This document shows, piece after piece, positions 20,728 through 31,032 of a stretch of 64,000 bases of DNA (positions are counted from its first letter, which is position 1; each line of letters starts with the position of its first letter). The translations under genes and the position numbers were made by a program. This DNA comes from Anopheles merus (Eukaryota; Arthropoda; Insecta; Diptera; Culicidae). Below the pieces are notes generated by a model, which had not been told where the DNA came from, searched no databases, and saw only the letters and a list, made by a program, of their open reading frames with translations. The DNA lies in NCBI RefSeq assembly GCF_017562075.2, contig NC_054084.1, forward strand, positions 46,904,697-46,968,696, given 5' to 3'.

Positions 20728-23616
20728 TTACAACTGACGAAGGTGAGAAACAGGGATATGAAAATCTGCAGATGATTCAAGTCTATTGTAGCTGACACAC
20801 ATTTTAATTAAAGGATCGTTAGCGCCAAATGCAGAAGATCGAAATGGGATCCTGATTAAAGACCTGCTTCTAAGATCCCTAGTAGGTGCAGAAAAACTGA
20901 TCAGATTTAAAATTTCAGGTGCATCAATAAGCCCATTTAACAATTTATGCATGAAAATACATTGAGCATTCTTTCTCCTGTGTTCTAATGTTTCGAGACC
21001 AAATAACTGACACCTGACATGGTACGGAGGGCGTGGCATTTGGTTTGACCAAGGAAGACGATAAAACATAGCGCGTGTTGCCTTTTTCTGAACTTTTTCT
21101 ATCATGTCTATATAGGTCACTTGGTTTGGACACCAAACAACGCAAGCAAATTCTAGTATAGGACGGACTAGGGCACAGTATAACGATTTAAGACAGAAAG
21201 GATCTTTAAAGTCGGAAGAAGCACGTAGAATAAAACCTAACATATTTAATGCTTTTGAGACGATTGTGTGGAAATGGCACGAAAATATAAGTTTACTGTC
21301 TAACATTATTCCTAAATCACGAGCTACAGATGACCGCGGCACACTGTCTTGACCTATTTTGTAATTAAAAGTTATTGGAATCCTTTTCTTAGAGAAAGTA
21401 ATGCAGTTACATTTTTGTACATTCACAAACATTTCGTTATCATGGCACCACGTCAAAAAACGGTTTATGGAATCTTGAAGTATTTCGCAGTGATTTGAAT
21501 TTTCAACAGCAAGGAACATCTTAAGATCGTCTGCATATAGTAAAACATTGACGTTGGGAACAGCAAACACAATATCGTTAATAAATATAATAAATAATAA
21601 TGGCCCTAATATGCTTCCTTGTGGAACACCAGAAAAGTTACAGAAAGGGTCAGAAAAAGTTTTTCCAATTTTTACATTAATGCAACGGTTCATTAGGTAG
21701 CTTTCTAACCATGCTAAAAAATTTGAGTGTACACCATATTTTAATAATTTAGCAAGCAATAAGTAGTGGTTGACCTTGTCAAATGCAGCGCAGAAGTCGG
21801 TATAAATGACATCAACCTGGAGGCCCTTGTCAATATTGGAGTAGCAAAATTGAAGCAAATGAAGCAGGTTAGTTTCAATCGAACGTTTAGGCATGAAGCC
21901 GTCTTGCATAACAGATATAACAGGCAGGAAAGCGTAGGACATGTGGCGGAACATAACTTTTTCAAACAGCTTACTACAAGCACATAACATAGAGATTCCG
22001 CGATAATTACATATATCAGATTTGTCTCCTTTTTTAAAGACAGGAAACATGTAAGAAGATTTCCATATTTGCGGGAAGCATTTCGACTGTAAGGATTTGT
22101 TGAAAAGTTGAGTCAGAATAGGCAAAAGAGCAGCCTTACAGTGAATAAGAATTGCACTGGGAATGTTGTCCGGCCCAGAGGCATACGAAAGCTTCAGTTG
22201 CGATATGGCAGCATCGACTTCATCTTCACTGATAGTAGATGTGGATAAGTCAACTGCGTCGTTGATTGCGGAAAGTGCTGAAGATAGGTTGGGAGGTTTC
22301 GAAGAATTGCAGGTGTACACGGAAGCAAAGTGTTCTGCAAAACCTTTGCAGAGGTCATCTTCACCCGAAATGATGTTTCCCTTGAAGTTCATTACAGCTG
22401 GAAGACGGTCGCAGGATTTCTTATTCCGTATGAATTTCCAGAATGCTAGTGGATCCTTTTTGAATCTGAATTCGATCTTTCTAACGTAGTCAGCATACGC
22501 AAAACGGTTTAACTGTTTGTAAATCCGAGCAGCGCGAGCAAAGTTTGCTTGGTTGGTGCTGTTTCGAAGACTGCGCAGTTTTTGTTGGGCATTAGATCTC
22601 CGGCGTTTGGCGGCGCGTAGTGCATTATTAGCCCACGGTGGTTTCGATGGAGGATTAAAGCAGGGAACAAACTGTTCGAATAATCCATTTAGATGATTTG
22701 TGAAGCTTAATACGCTATCGTTGATATCGTGGTTAGACTTCAATAATTCCCAATTGGTTTGAGTTAGCGCTATTGTTAATTCATCAAATTTCGTACGTCT
22801 AAAGTTCAAATCTCTCCGTTCTGGGGACTCAGAAGACGACAAATTCTGTTGTGGAACCATGAAGCAGGTAAGTAGAGCAGGGTGATGTGGATCAGGTTCA
22901 ACTATGGATTCAAAACTCAGTTCTAATGGGCTCAATCGTTCAACGGTCTGGTCATCCGCAAAAATTAAATCAAGTATAGTATTGTTGCAGTTGGTGATTG
23001 AATTAACTTGCTGAAGGCCGGCCAAATTAATTTCATCGAGGAGAATTTGGCAGGTAGGATGTATTCGGGAGTTGCTGAAGTCAAGCGAAGGAAAATCGTT
23101 CAGAGTAATCCATTTAAGATAGGGTTGATTAAAATCACCGAAAATAATCAAATGATCGTCTTTATATTTTTCCTTAGTTTCATGTAGTGTAGTACAGAAA
23201 GTATTTATAACATCAGGGTTGGCAGCTTGGTCAGGAGGGAGGTAGAATGAGCCGATGACTAGGGAAACATCCAAAACTTTTACACGCACCCAAAGACACT
23301 CAATTGATGATGTATTAGTAGTGCACAGCGAAGCTGCATATTTGATATTCGTGGCAATGAGAACTCCTCCACCAATACATTTATCACTATTTATGGCAGA
23401 GCGATCCAATCGGAAGGTATTGTAGCGGTGGCTGTCAAACAATAGAGAAGATGGGTAACTATCGGTGAGCCAGGTTTCGGTGAGAACGATCACATCCCAC
23501 TCGGAAATAGCTGTACTGGTAAAGCATTCGGTATTTTTTGTGCGTAAACCTCTAGCATTTTGATAGAAAATGTAGAAAGGATCCTTTAGTGATACATCGT
23601 GTCGGCGCGGACACGT
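20728..23616 (-). CDS. Non-LTR retrotransposon ORF2: AP endonuclease plus reverse transcriptase
   Basis: The frame is open for about 960 codons. The endonuclease begins with FYIFYQNARGLRTKN (around 23560) and continues with VIVLTETWL, GGGVLIAT and IIFGDFNQPYLKW. The reverse transcriptase has the finger/palm blocks, SGPDNIPSAIL, GVPQGSILGPLLFIIFINDI and the catalytic YADD (LLYADDLKMF). It performs target nicking and target-primed cDNA synthesis. No ATG lies near the endonuclease start and the frame overlaps the ORF1 stop, so translation probably follows ORF1 by reinitiation or frameshift. No RNase H domain is visible. Confidence 0.92.
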   Translation of the reverse strand, partial: TCPRRHDVSLKDPFYIFYQNARGLRTKNTECFTSTAISEWDVIVLTETWLTDSYPSSLLFDSHRYNTFRLDRSAINSDKCIGGGVLIATNIKYAASLCTTNTSSIECLWVRVKVLDVSLVIGSFYLPPDQAANPDVINTFCTTLHETKEKYKDDHLIIFGDFNQPYLKWITLNDFPSLDFSNSRIHPTCQILLDEINLAGLQQVNSITNCNNTILDLIFADDQTVERLSPLELSFESIVEPDPHHPALLTCFMVPQQNLSSSESPERRDLNFRRTKFDELTIALTQTNWELLKSNHDINDSVLSFTNHLNGLFEQFVPCFNPPSKPPWANNALRAAKRRRSNAQQKLRSLRNSTNQANFARAARIYKQLNRFAYADYVRKIEFRFKKDPLAFWKFIRNKKSCDRLPAVMNFKGNIISGEDDLCKGFAEHFASVYTCNSSKPPNLSSALSAINDAVDLSTSTISEDEVDAAISQLKLSYASGPDNIPSAILIHCKAALLPILTQLFNKSLQSKCFPQIWKSSYMFPVFKKGDKSDICNYRGISMLCACSKLFEKVMFRHMSYAFLPVISVMQDGFMPKRSIETNLLHLLQFCYSNIDKGLQVDVIYTDFCAAFDKVNHYLLLAKLLKYGVHSNFLAWLESYLMNRCINVKIGKTFSDPFCNFSGVPQGSILGPLLFIIFINDIVFAVPNVNVLLYADDLKMFLAVENSNHCEILQDSINRFLTWCHDNEMFVNVQKCNCITFSKKRIPITFNYKIGQDSVPRSSVARDLGIMLDSKLIFSCHFHTIVSKALNMLGFILRASSDFKDPFCLKSLYCALVRPILEFACVVWCPNQVTYIDMIEKVQKKATRAMFYRLPWSNQMPRPPYHVRCQLFGLETLEHRRKNAQCIFMHKLLNGLIDAPEILNLISFSAPTRDLRSRSLIRIPFRSSAFGANDPLIKMCVSYNRLESSADFHIPVSHLRQL

Positions 23617-24698
23617 TATTGTTTGTGTAAAAAAGGTGATCCGGAAGAGTTGCCAGCAATATTTATTTGCGGTTCTGTTGTTGATGCAGCGTTTGTTTGT
23701 ATAACCGCGGTAGAGATCGAGTAAGAAGTAGACGGCTGTGGTGATGTGATAGTGTTGGTGAGATTCATGTCCTGGTGAGTAGTGTTTGTTTTCGCAGGTT
23801 CCCGAACAGCTGATTGAGTATAAAGCGGTGCAGGTAAGGTGAATCCCGAATATGGTGTGGATATTTTGGGAGCGCGTGGGCGAAAGTTAAACTCTCTGTA
23901 AACAAAACCACACGGCCAAGTCGTGGGAGAGAGCGCGATCTCTTTTAGTTCAGAAGGGACACCAACTTTAAATGATATGTATGTGAGAGCGTTTGGATCG
24001 CGGCCGTTGGGCAAAATACGTTTCACGGAACAGTTAGTGCAATTCAATCTCCCTTGAATAAATGTTTTCATGCTTTCTTCGGTAACTTTTGGTGCAACTC
24101 TCGTAATAAAAATCCATGTTTTTGGTTCTGGTGCTGGTATAAACTGTATAGCGCTGTTCATGGTTAAATCGTTAGAAGTGCCAATGTGAAGAGCTGGGTG
24201 AGAGAATTCAGTGATCGACGTTTCGGTACGCTCTGATGGGTGTGTGCGTGAAATAGTGTCTAGTTTAACGGATTCAGGCGTGGATGACTCTATATTGTCA
24301 GGATCAGTGTGGTATGCGTTAACGGATAATAAACTTGTAGTGGGGATACCAGTTTGCTTTGGTGCACTTGTAGCTGTATTTGTAGGTTTAGTGGATGGTA
24401 ATTTGGATGAAGGCAAGTGAGTGAACCGTTTATCTAGCTCATGAAACAGTTCATTTCTCATCTCATTTTTCAGATCGCTCATCAAACCAGAAATAAAAGA
24501 AACGAAGTCGGCTCTAGATTCACGACACTTTTCACACATCCAGCAAAGGCCACGATTGCGGGCCACCTCTTTGACACAAGCTGCAGCAATTTTAATGCAT
24601 TCTGGATGAAACGCAGCCTTGCATTTCGAATAAGGCAAATTTCCACAGCAGAGAACCGGGTCCTTGGTGATGGTAGAAGAGCAGATGGCACAATCCAT
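23616..24698 (-). CDS. Non-LTR retrotransposon ORF1 with PHD-like cysteine finger
   Basis: 360 aa. The N-terminus (residues 1-~60) has a CAIC...CC...C...HPEC...CWMCEKC arrangement, resembling a PHD/RING-type zinc finger rather than CCHC knuckles. The middle is Thr/Pro/Ser-rich. Residues ~190-275 (from KTWIFITRVAPKVTEESMKT) look like an RNA-binding fold. In the family, ORF1 proteins bind element RNA. The start is the first ATG and the stop overlaps the open ORF2 frame. Confidence 0.85.
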   Translation of the reverse strand: MDCAICSSTITKDPVLCCGNLPYSKCKAAFHPECIKIAAACVKEVARNRGLCWMCEKCRESRADFVSFISGLMSDLKNEMRNELFHELDKRFTHLPSSKLPSTKPTNTATSAPKQTGIPTTSLLSVNAYHTDPDNIESSTPESVKLDTISRTHPSERTETSITEFSHPALHIGTSNDLTMNSAIQFIPAPEPKTWIFITRVAPKVTEESMKTFIQGRLNCTNCSVKRILPNGRDPNALTYISFKVGVPSELKEIALSPTTWPCGFVYREFNFRPRAPKISTPYSGFTLPAPLYTQSAVREPAKTNTTHQDMNLTNTITSPQPSTSYSISTAVIQTNAASTTEPQINIAGNSSGSPFLHKQ

Positions 24699-25004
24699 TG
24701 CGAAGAGAGAGAGCGTATTCTACGCAATGCGTGAGGTGTAGTAGTGAGAGCGGTCTCGGGGCAACGACACTATCAAGATATGGCGAACAGCAACCGAACG
24801 CACGAACGCACAGCAAATTAGCAGCTTTTACAGAATTAAATTCACTTGAGTGCAGGAACAGCAAGCTCACTAACTGCAGCAACAATCCGTTTCAACGGTG
24901 ACTCTTCAATTCACGATCCACGCACGCAAAAACAACCAGTCCAAGGTGCAAAGCAAGAGCGGCACAAAAACACGTCTGAACTCCTCGATGATCTGACTAT
25001 CCGT

Positions 25005-25006
<2 letters not shown>

Positions 25007-25083
<77 letters not shown>

Positions 25084-25104
25084 TTTTTTATTTTTTTTTT
25101 TTTT
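25007..25104 (+). repeat. 98-bp T tract (A tract on the LINE sense strand) at the LINE 5' junction
   Basis: Near-pure T with two A interruptions near 25082 and 25090, lying between the 5' end of the non-LTR element and the resumed gag sequence. It is not part of gag. It may be biological (template switching to a poly(A) tail) or a sequencing/assembly feature. Confidence 0.9.
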
Positions 25105-25209
25105 GAAAGTTGCTGCCATGAAAGTAGAGCTACGCCAAATGAAAGCACGGCAACCTGAGCGCGGTCGATTGCGTTCCACTTCTCAAAATCGTACCAATGA
25201 AAACATCTG

Positions 25210-28200
25210 TTGGTATCACCGGAAGTATGGAAATCGAGCTACGCGATGTCGAAGCCCTTGTCAGTATCATCAGTCAAAAAACTAGATTTCCGCCCATCCG
25301 AAATTGGCGAGGTGGGCGGATTAAGAATTAGTCGCCGTCTGCAAATCTTCGACAAATCTTCTAGTATTCGGTTCTTAATCGACACGGGATCGGATGTATC
25401 GATAATACCTGCATCCAAGATAGAGAAGACTCGAGAACCATCGCCGTTTTTACTCCATGCAGCAAACGGAACGAAAATACGAACGTATGGGAGCAAGTTT
25501 GTTTCAGTGGATCTCGGACTACGCCGAAAGTTTTCGTGGAATTTTTTGCAAGCCGACGTTACTTCTGCAATTATTGGTGCCGATTTCCTCGCGCATTTTG
25601 GTCTTCTTGTAGATCTTGGAAACAGAAGACTTATTGATGGTGGTACGAAATTACAAACTGTTTGTGGATTATCGAAATATTCGGTTTACGGTGTAACAAC
25701 TATAGCAAAAGATCATCCTTTTCGAGACTTGCTGGTCGAATTTCGAGAAATCACCGCCCCGCCGACAATGCGCACTGAGGTAAGACATAATGTAACCCAT
25801 CATATTCAAACCACTGGACCTCCAGTTGCTTCCAAACCTCGTAGAATGCCGCCAGACAAACTGCAAGCCGCTAAAAAAGAATTTGAGACCATGATGGAGC
25901 TCGGGATTTGTCGCCCTTCCAAAAGCAGTTGGGCAAGTCCACTTCATTGCGTACCGAAAAAGAATGGTCAATGGCGCTTTGTCGGAGATTACAGGAGTTT
26001 AAACCGGATAACTGTGCCAGATCGTTATCCTGTGTCACATATTCACGATTTGCTAAACAATTTCTTAGGTAAGAATTGTTTTACCACTCTAGATTTGGTA
26101 CGAGCATATCATTTTGTTCCGGTCGAGGAAAGCGACGTTCCAAAGACTGCTGTAATCACTCCGTTCGGGCTCTTTGAATTTACGAAGATGCAATTTGGAT
26201 TATGCAACGCGAGCCAGACATTTCAGCGCTTTATGCATCATGTCTTCGGTGATTTGGATTTTGTGGTGGTGTTTGTCGATGATATATGCATTGCATCGTC
26301 TAATGAGGAGGAACACCTATCGCACGTGCGAACTGTCTTTGAGCGTCTCAAATCAAACGGCTTGGTACTGAACTTGGACAAATGCAAGTTTGTCCAAACA
26401 GAAGTTAACTTTTTGGGGTATCACATCAATGCATCTGGTATCAAACCTCAAGCTAATCGCGTTCAAGCCGTTGTTGATTACAGTCGTCCGATTACGGTGA
26501 AGGATCTTCGACGATTTTTGGCATTGCTGAATGGTTACAAACGCTTCATCCGGAATGCTGTCTCATTGCAACAACCATTGCAAGCACTCATTATTGGGAA
26601 TCGAAAAAACGATACAAGAAAACTTCAGTGGACGATCGAAGCAGACGAAGCTTTCGTGAAATGCAAGGAAAGTTTAGCAAACGCAGCTTTATTGTCCTAT
26701 CCTGACTCGTCAAAACGAATGGGACTGATGATTGATGCTTCGGATACAGCGGCAGGAGCTACTCTACAACAAAATGTCGCTGGCGCATGGCAACCGCTGG
26801 GGTTCTTCTCGCAGAAATTTTCCCCTTCACAGAAAAAGTATTCTGTCTTCGGTCGCGAGTTAACAGCCATGAAATTAGCGGTGCAGTATTTTCGACATCT
26901 AGTGGAAGGGAGAGAATTCACTATTTATACTGATCATCGTCCGCTCACGTATGCTCTGAATTCTAATTCAAATCATCTTCCTCATGAAGAACGATATTTG
27001 CAGTACATTTCGAGTTTCACAAAAGATATTCGGCACATGAGTGGCAAAGACAATTCTGCTGCAGACGCATTATCCAGAGTCAACACCATCTCAGCTCCTT
27101 CAACAGTGGATTTTGAATTATTATCGAAAGCGCAGCATGACGATCCAGAACTACAGAAGCTACTTGCTGATCGAACTACATCAATGAACTTGCAGTTAAG
27201 ATCATCTGTTTCAACTAATCAATTGCTGTATTGTGATGTGTCGGATAATGTACATGTCAGACCGTATGTACCAGAGAAGTAACGGTTAGAAGTTCTTCGT
27301 AACATCCATTGCCTTTCTCATCCCGGTGTTCGAGCAACGAGAAAAATGGTTGCGCGAAGGTTTGTTTGGCCCTCAATGAATCGAGACGTCGCCCGCTTCG
27401 TCAGATCTTGTATTGATTGTCAACGATCGAAAATCCATCGGCATACATCTGCGGCGCTCAACGAATTCGAGCTTCCAAAAAGTCGTTTCCGCCATGTTCA
27501 TATCGATTTGGTTGGACCACTTCCGACGTCGAACGGAAAGCGGTATTTATTAACGATGATCGACCGGTTTAGTCGTTGGCCGGAAGCAGTTCCTTTGCCA
27601 GATATACTAGCAGAAACAGTCGCTAAAGCATTTTGCGAATGTTGGATTTCTCGGTTTGGTGTTCCAGAAACAATCACGACCGATCAAGGACGACAATTTG
27701 AATCCGAATTGTTCACGGAATTGACGCGGCTTCTTGGGGCTCTCCGTATTCGTACTACAGCGTATCATCCCGAAGCTAACGGTCTTATCGAGCGTTTTCA
27801 TCGAACGTTAAAAACTTCGCTCACTTGTGTCGATTCGAAACGTTGGTGCGATAAACTGCCGTTGGTCCTGCTCGGTTTGCGAACTGTTATCAGGGAAGAT
27901 ATCGATTGTTCTGTTGCCGAGATGACATACGGACAGCCACTACGAATTCCTGGCGATTTTTTGGAACCCTCGAAGACGGAAATATGTCGCTCAGAGTTTG
28001 CCAAACTGCTTTGCCGGACCATGCAACAAATTGGACCAATCAGAAACTCGCATCATGACAAACGATCGGTATTTGTTCCGAAGGATTTGCAAAGTTGCAA
28101 AAGCGTTTTTGTTCGAATCGATTCAGTCAAGCGGCCTCTTACACACCCATACGAGGGACCTTTTCAAATAATCGAAAGGCATGAAAAGTATATGGACTTA

Positions 28201-28335
28201 AATATGAACGGTGAGAAACGAAGGATTTCGATTGATCGTATTAAACCAGCATATATTTGCGAAAAGGATTCGAATGAAGATAACGAAAGAACAAAAGTTA
28301 CGCCATCCGGTCACCGTGTTCGGTTCTTGGCGTAA
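25210..28335 (+). pseudogene. pol of the CsRn1-like element (protease, RT, RNase H, integrase) with one in-frame stop
   Basis: Domains in order: aspartic protease with FLIDTGSDVSIIPA (~residue 55); reverse transcriptase with FVGDYRSLNRITVPDRYP, FTKMQFGLCNASQTFQRFM and the FVDD catalytic block; RNase H with DASDTAAGA and TDHRPLTYAL; then, after a TAA at 27280-27282, integrase in the same frame with the HHCC finger (HCLSH, CIDCQRSK), DDE residues in HIDLVGPLP, TTDQG and the HPEANGLIERFHRTLK block, and a C-terminal domain ending at 28335. A single substitution creating the stop is the simplest explanation. Without readthrough no integrase is made. Confidence 0.92.
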
Positions 28336-28348
28336 CTGAGGGGGACTC

Positions 28349-28494
28349 TGTGGTGGATTGCTTATAGCAATGTCTTAGTTGTAATCAAGTAGCCATTGGT
28401 TACAGCAACCGTGGTTACACTGAATATCGAATAAATGTAGTTAGTCTTAGTTCACTCTTAGAACGGTTTACATCGTCTTTCAATCGCTCCTACA
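28349..28494 (+). repeat. 3' LTR of the CsRn1-like element
   Basis: Second LTR, preceded by the purine tract GAGGGGGACTC and followed by the ACAG duplication at 28495-28498. Confidence 0.95.
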
Positions 28495-28670
28495 ACAGTA
28501 AAAATCTACTCTCGAGCAAATCGGAATTGAGCATGCCGAATTCCGATTTTCCGACTGGTATATATCTGTCAAACCCTGTTTGACGGATAGATTCCAAAAT
28601 CGAATGACAGTACAGGTGTCCCACGAGATACGACTGCATTTGGGACCGAAAAAATGTCCCAAAGTAAGGT

Positions 28671-28868
28671 CCCAAATAGGCAGAATTGCTTAAGCAGCTC
28701 ATTTTGGCACGCTGCTCTAATTAGCCTTTTGCAGTAGATAAACAGCATCAAAGTTCTATGTGGGTCTTTCAAACAGCGCCTAAGCAGCTTCCTTATGCCA
28801 CGATGCCAGGGATTATTTTTCTGTGTGTTTTATTTTCAAGCAAGCGTCATCGATGAAATAAACAACAA
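28671..28868 (-). repeat. Dispersed repeat, empty-site copy
   Basis: Reverse complement of 14588-14721 plus 15160-15236, with a single GATAAAC (plus strand, at 28736-28742) where the other copy has the 431-bp MITE bounded by two copies. Both copies diverge beyond the ctatttggg end, so this is an element or repeat of its own of at least 200 bp. Confidence 0.88.
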
Positions 28869-29107
28869 GATTTGTTTATATGTTTTGATATATATATTTT
28901 TTTAAATCCTTTGTATTGATTAATTACACAACATTTTACACAATTTACAGATAATTTACAATCACTTCACTCAATATTCATTCTTCAATTAACGAATCTA
29001 ACTTGTGCAGCAGCAATGAGATTATTGCCGGCGTCCGTCTTTGACACTTTGACAAGAGCCACCTTGTACCGATGTCATGCATTAAAAAGCAATAAAGTTC
29101 CACCAAG

Positions 29108-30539
29108 CCCATATAACCAAGATACCGAAAACGCCACCAATTTCTTGTACTAAAAATCCAGTTCCATCAAACAAAGCTAAAAAACTATCAGTTTGGTGGG
29201 TTAAGCCACACGGCCACAGAAGCAGCCACCACTTCAATTTTGTTGAAGTCAGATTTTTATGCACGGGCAATTTATTTGCTCAACATGTTTCACCTGTGTT
29301 AAAAATGTTATTTATTTGTGCAAAGAAAACAATTAAACGTGTGTGTTTAAGTTGGTTTGTTGTAAAACATTCATGTGTAATATGTATATATGTGTGTTTG
29401 TTTACTTGCGAATGAACTCTTCCATTTCGCTGGTCAGTGCATAGTTTATAGACTAATAATATTGCTTAAGTTGAAGTGCAGTGATGTAAGTGAATAAATT
29501 TAATCAACCGAGGAGTTCAAATCCTGTCCAGCATATTGACCTAAACCAAACCTTGACCAAACTTTTCCTCAAAGCATTTTTGGAAAAGGTGGGTTAAGGG
29601 TGGACAAGATAAATACATCGGATCGGAACTGGAAGCTCCGATTGTTCTAAAATTTGGTGGGTTAACGACTGAATCGACCACCACAAACCCACGTGGGTTT
29701 GGAGTGGTTTTACAGTGGGTTAAGGACGATTTGGTTATTTGGGAGGTCATTACCCTTATTTAACAAGCCGTCAAGTTCCATCATGAACCCTACACATAGT
29801 GCTAATCAGCCGCAAAGTTCCAAAGAGTACCATGTGCCTGTTAAAAAGCTCCATAGTTCCGCAAAGTACCGTGTATCTCTTAATCAGTCACAAAGTATGA
29901 CATCCCAAATAACCAAATCGTCCTTAACCCACTGTAAAACCACTCCAAACCCACGTGGGTTTGTGGTGGTCGATTCAGTCGTTAACCCACCAAATTTTAG
30001 AACAATCGGAGCTTCCAGTTCCGATCCGATGTATTTATCTTGTCCACCCTTAACCCACCTTTTCCAAAAATGCTTTGAGGAAAAGTTTGGTCAAGGTTTG
30101 GTTTAGGTCAATATGCTGGACAGGATTTGAACTCCTCGGTTGATTAAATTTATTCACTTACATCACTGCACTTCAACTTAAGCAATATTATTAGTCTATA
30201 AACTATGCACTGACCAGCGAAATGGAAGAGTTCATTCGCAAGTAAACAAACACACATATACACATATTACACATGAATGTTTTACAACAAACCAACTTAA
30301 ACACACACGTTTAATTGCTTTCTTTGCACAAATAAATAACATTTTTAACACAGGTGAAACATGTTGAGCAAATAAATTGCCCGTGCATAAAAATCTGACT
30401 TCAACAAAATTGAAGTGGTGGCTGCTTCTGTGGCCGTGTGGCTTAACCCACCAAACTGATAGTTTTTTAGCTTTGTTTGATGGAACTGGATTTTTAGTAC
30501 AAGAAATTGGTGGCGTTTTCGGTATCTTGGTTATATGGG
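29108..30539. mobile_element. 1.43-kb foldback element with ~640-bp near-identical arms
   Basis: The outer ends are CCCATATAACCAAGATACCG and its inverse. The arms (29108-~29749 and ~29897-30539) match almost perfectly; I saw only two to a few single-base differences, for example near 29325 and 29388. The ~145-bp loop has internal repeats of caaagt(t/a)cc-type strings. Each arm contains a B-box-like GAGTTCAAATCC. Open frames appear identically in both arms (62 and 69 codons) but show no protein signal. No target duplication was resolved and no transposase is present. Confidence 0.88.
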
Positions 30540-30859
30540 ATCGGAACGATTTTTCGTTAAACAGCCCTAAATCAGCTATAAAGTACGAGCTGGCTATTTG
30601 GGGTGTAAGTCGAAATAGTCGTTTGACGAATATCAGTGAATATAAAGTTTACAACCGAAATTGAAGAGTTGGAATCTATGAAATCGTGTATTTTATTTAA
30701 AATAATGTACGATAATGTATTAATTTTCCTCCAAAAGCCGTTTACATGATCTAGATATTCAAAACCGGGGAGATATTGTGGTGTCTGTGGAAATGTGTGT
30801 GTAACGATTATCAGCACAGAAATTAAAAAAAAATACATTAATTTCGTCTCCATGACAAC

Positions 30860-31032
30860 TTTTACCCGGCGCTCTAGCACCAATCGAACACGACATCGAA
30901 CATGAAAAATGTATGGGATTTGACATGTTTGTCTTGTTTGTTTGTTTGTGTCTGACAGTGCACCTCTATATGATTATATGGGTTTGTTCGAGTCGGATGT
31001 CGTGTTCAATTGGTGCCAGAGCGCAGCCTTAA
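30860..31032 (+). mobile_element. Small foldback MITE, copy 1 (~173 bp)
   Basis: Inverted ends contain GCGCTCTAGCACCAATCGAA and GCGCTCTGGCACCAATTGAA, continuing to ACACGACATC. The same element lies in reverse orientation at 57314-57478. The match includes the outermost ttttaccc and ttaaggc ends, which fixes the limits. Noncoding. Confidence 0.82.

Larger units (their letters stand above)
20615..25006 (-). mobile_element. CR1-like non-LTR retrotransposon, near full length, antisense inside gag
   Basis: On the minus strand: 5' UTR (~25006-24699), ORF1 with a PHD-like finger, ORF2 with AP endonuclease and reverse transcriptase, a ~110-bp 3' UTR, and a 3' tail of (AAT)n units at about 20615-20645. 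The PHD-like ORF1 finger and a non-poly(A) microsatellite tail suggest the CR1 group, to which mosquito Q/T1 elements belong, but the clade is not proved. Both frames are open, so the copy is young. The target duplication is short and imperfect (gaagtt on the left, gaaagtt on the right). Confidence 0.88.
20037..25285 (+). pseudogene. gag of the CsRn1-like element, split by a 4.4-kb insertion
   Basis: The N-terminal part (20037-~20614, ~193 aa) encodes an alpha-helical capsid-type sequence, including LPEFWKNDPSLWFSQAEIQF and ERLRQ-like helices typical of arthropod retrotransposon Gag. Coding resumes at about 25105 and ends at 25285 with a zinc finger CWYHRKYGNRATRCRSPC (C-x2-H-x9-C-x3-C). The break falls between Ala-Glu-Glu and Val-Ala-Ala codons. 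The pol frame opens inside the end of this segment in the -1 frame, so pol was probably made by frameshifting. The insertion inactivates the gene. Confidence 0.9.
19825..28494 (+). mobile_element. Ty3/gypsy LTR retrotransposon, CsRn1-like, interrupted by a non-LTR element
   Basis: The 146-bp LTRs start TGTGGTGGATTGC, end CGCTCCTACA and differ at only two positions, and a 4-bp duplication ACAG flanks the element. Order: LTR, tRNA-Trp-type primer site, gag, protease, reverse transcriptase, RNase H, integrase, purine-rich tract (28338-28348), LTR. Without the nested insert it would be about 4.2 kb. There is no envelope frame. A Cys-His-Cys-Cys Gag finger, a Trp primer and a gag/pol overlap in different frames match the CsRn1 lineage. 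It is non-functional as it stands, because gag is split and pol has a stop. Confidence 0.93.

Noticed and set aside
20728..24698. Host genes on the minus strand at 20.7-24.7 kb
   Set aside because: Endonuclease and reverse-transcriptase motifs, the ORF1 finger and the microsatellite tail identify a retrotransposon.
25083..25285. Independent small gene after the T tract
   Set aside because: It encodes the Gag zinc finger in continuity with the broken gag of the LTR element.
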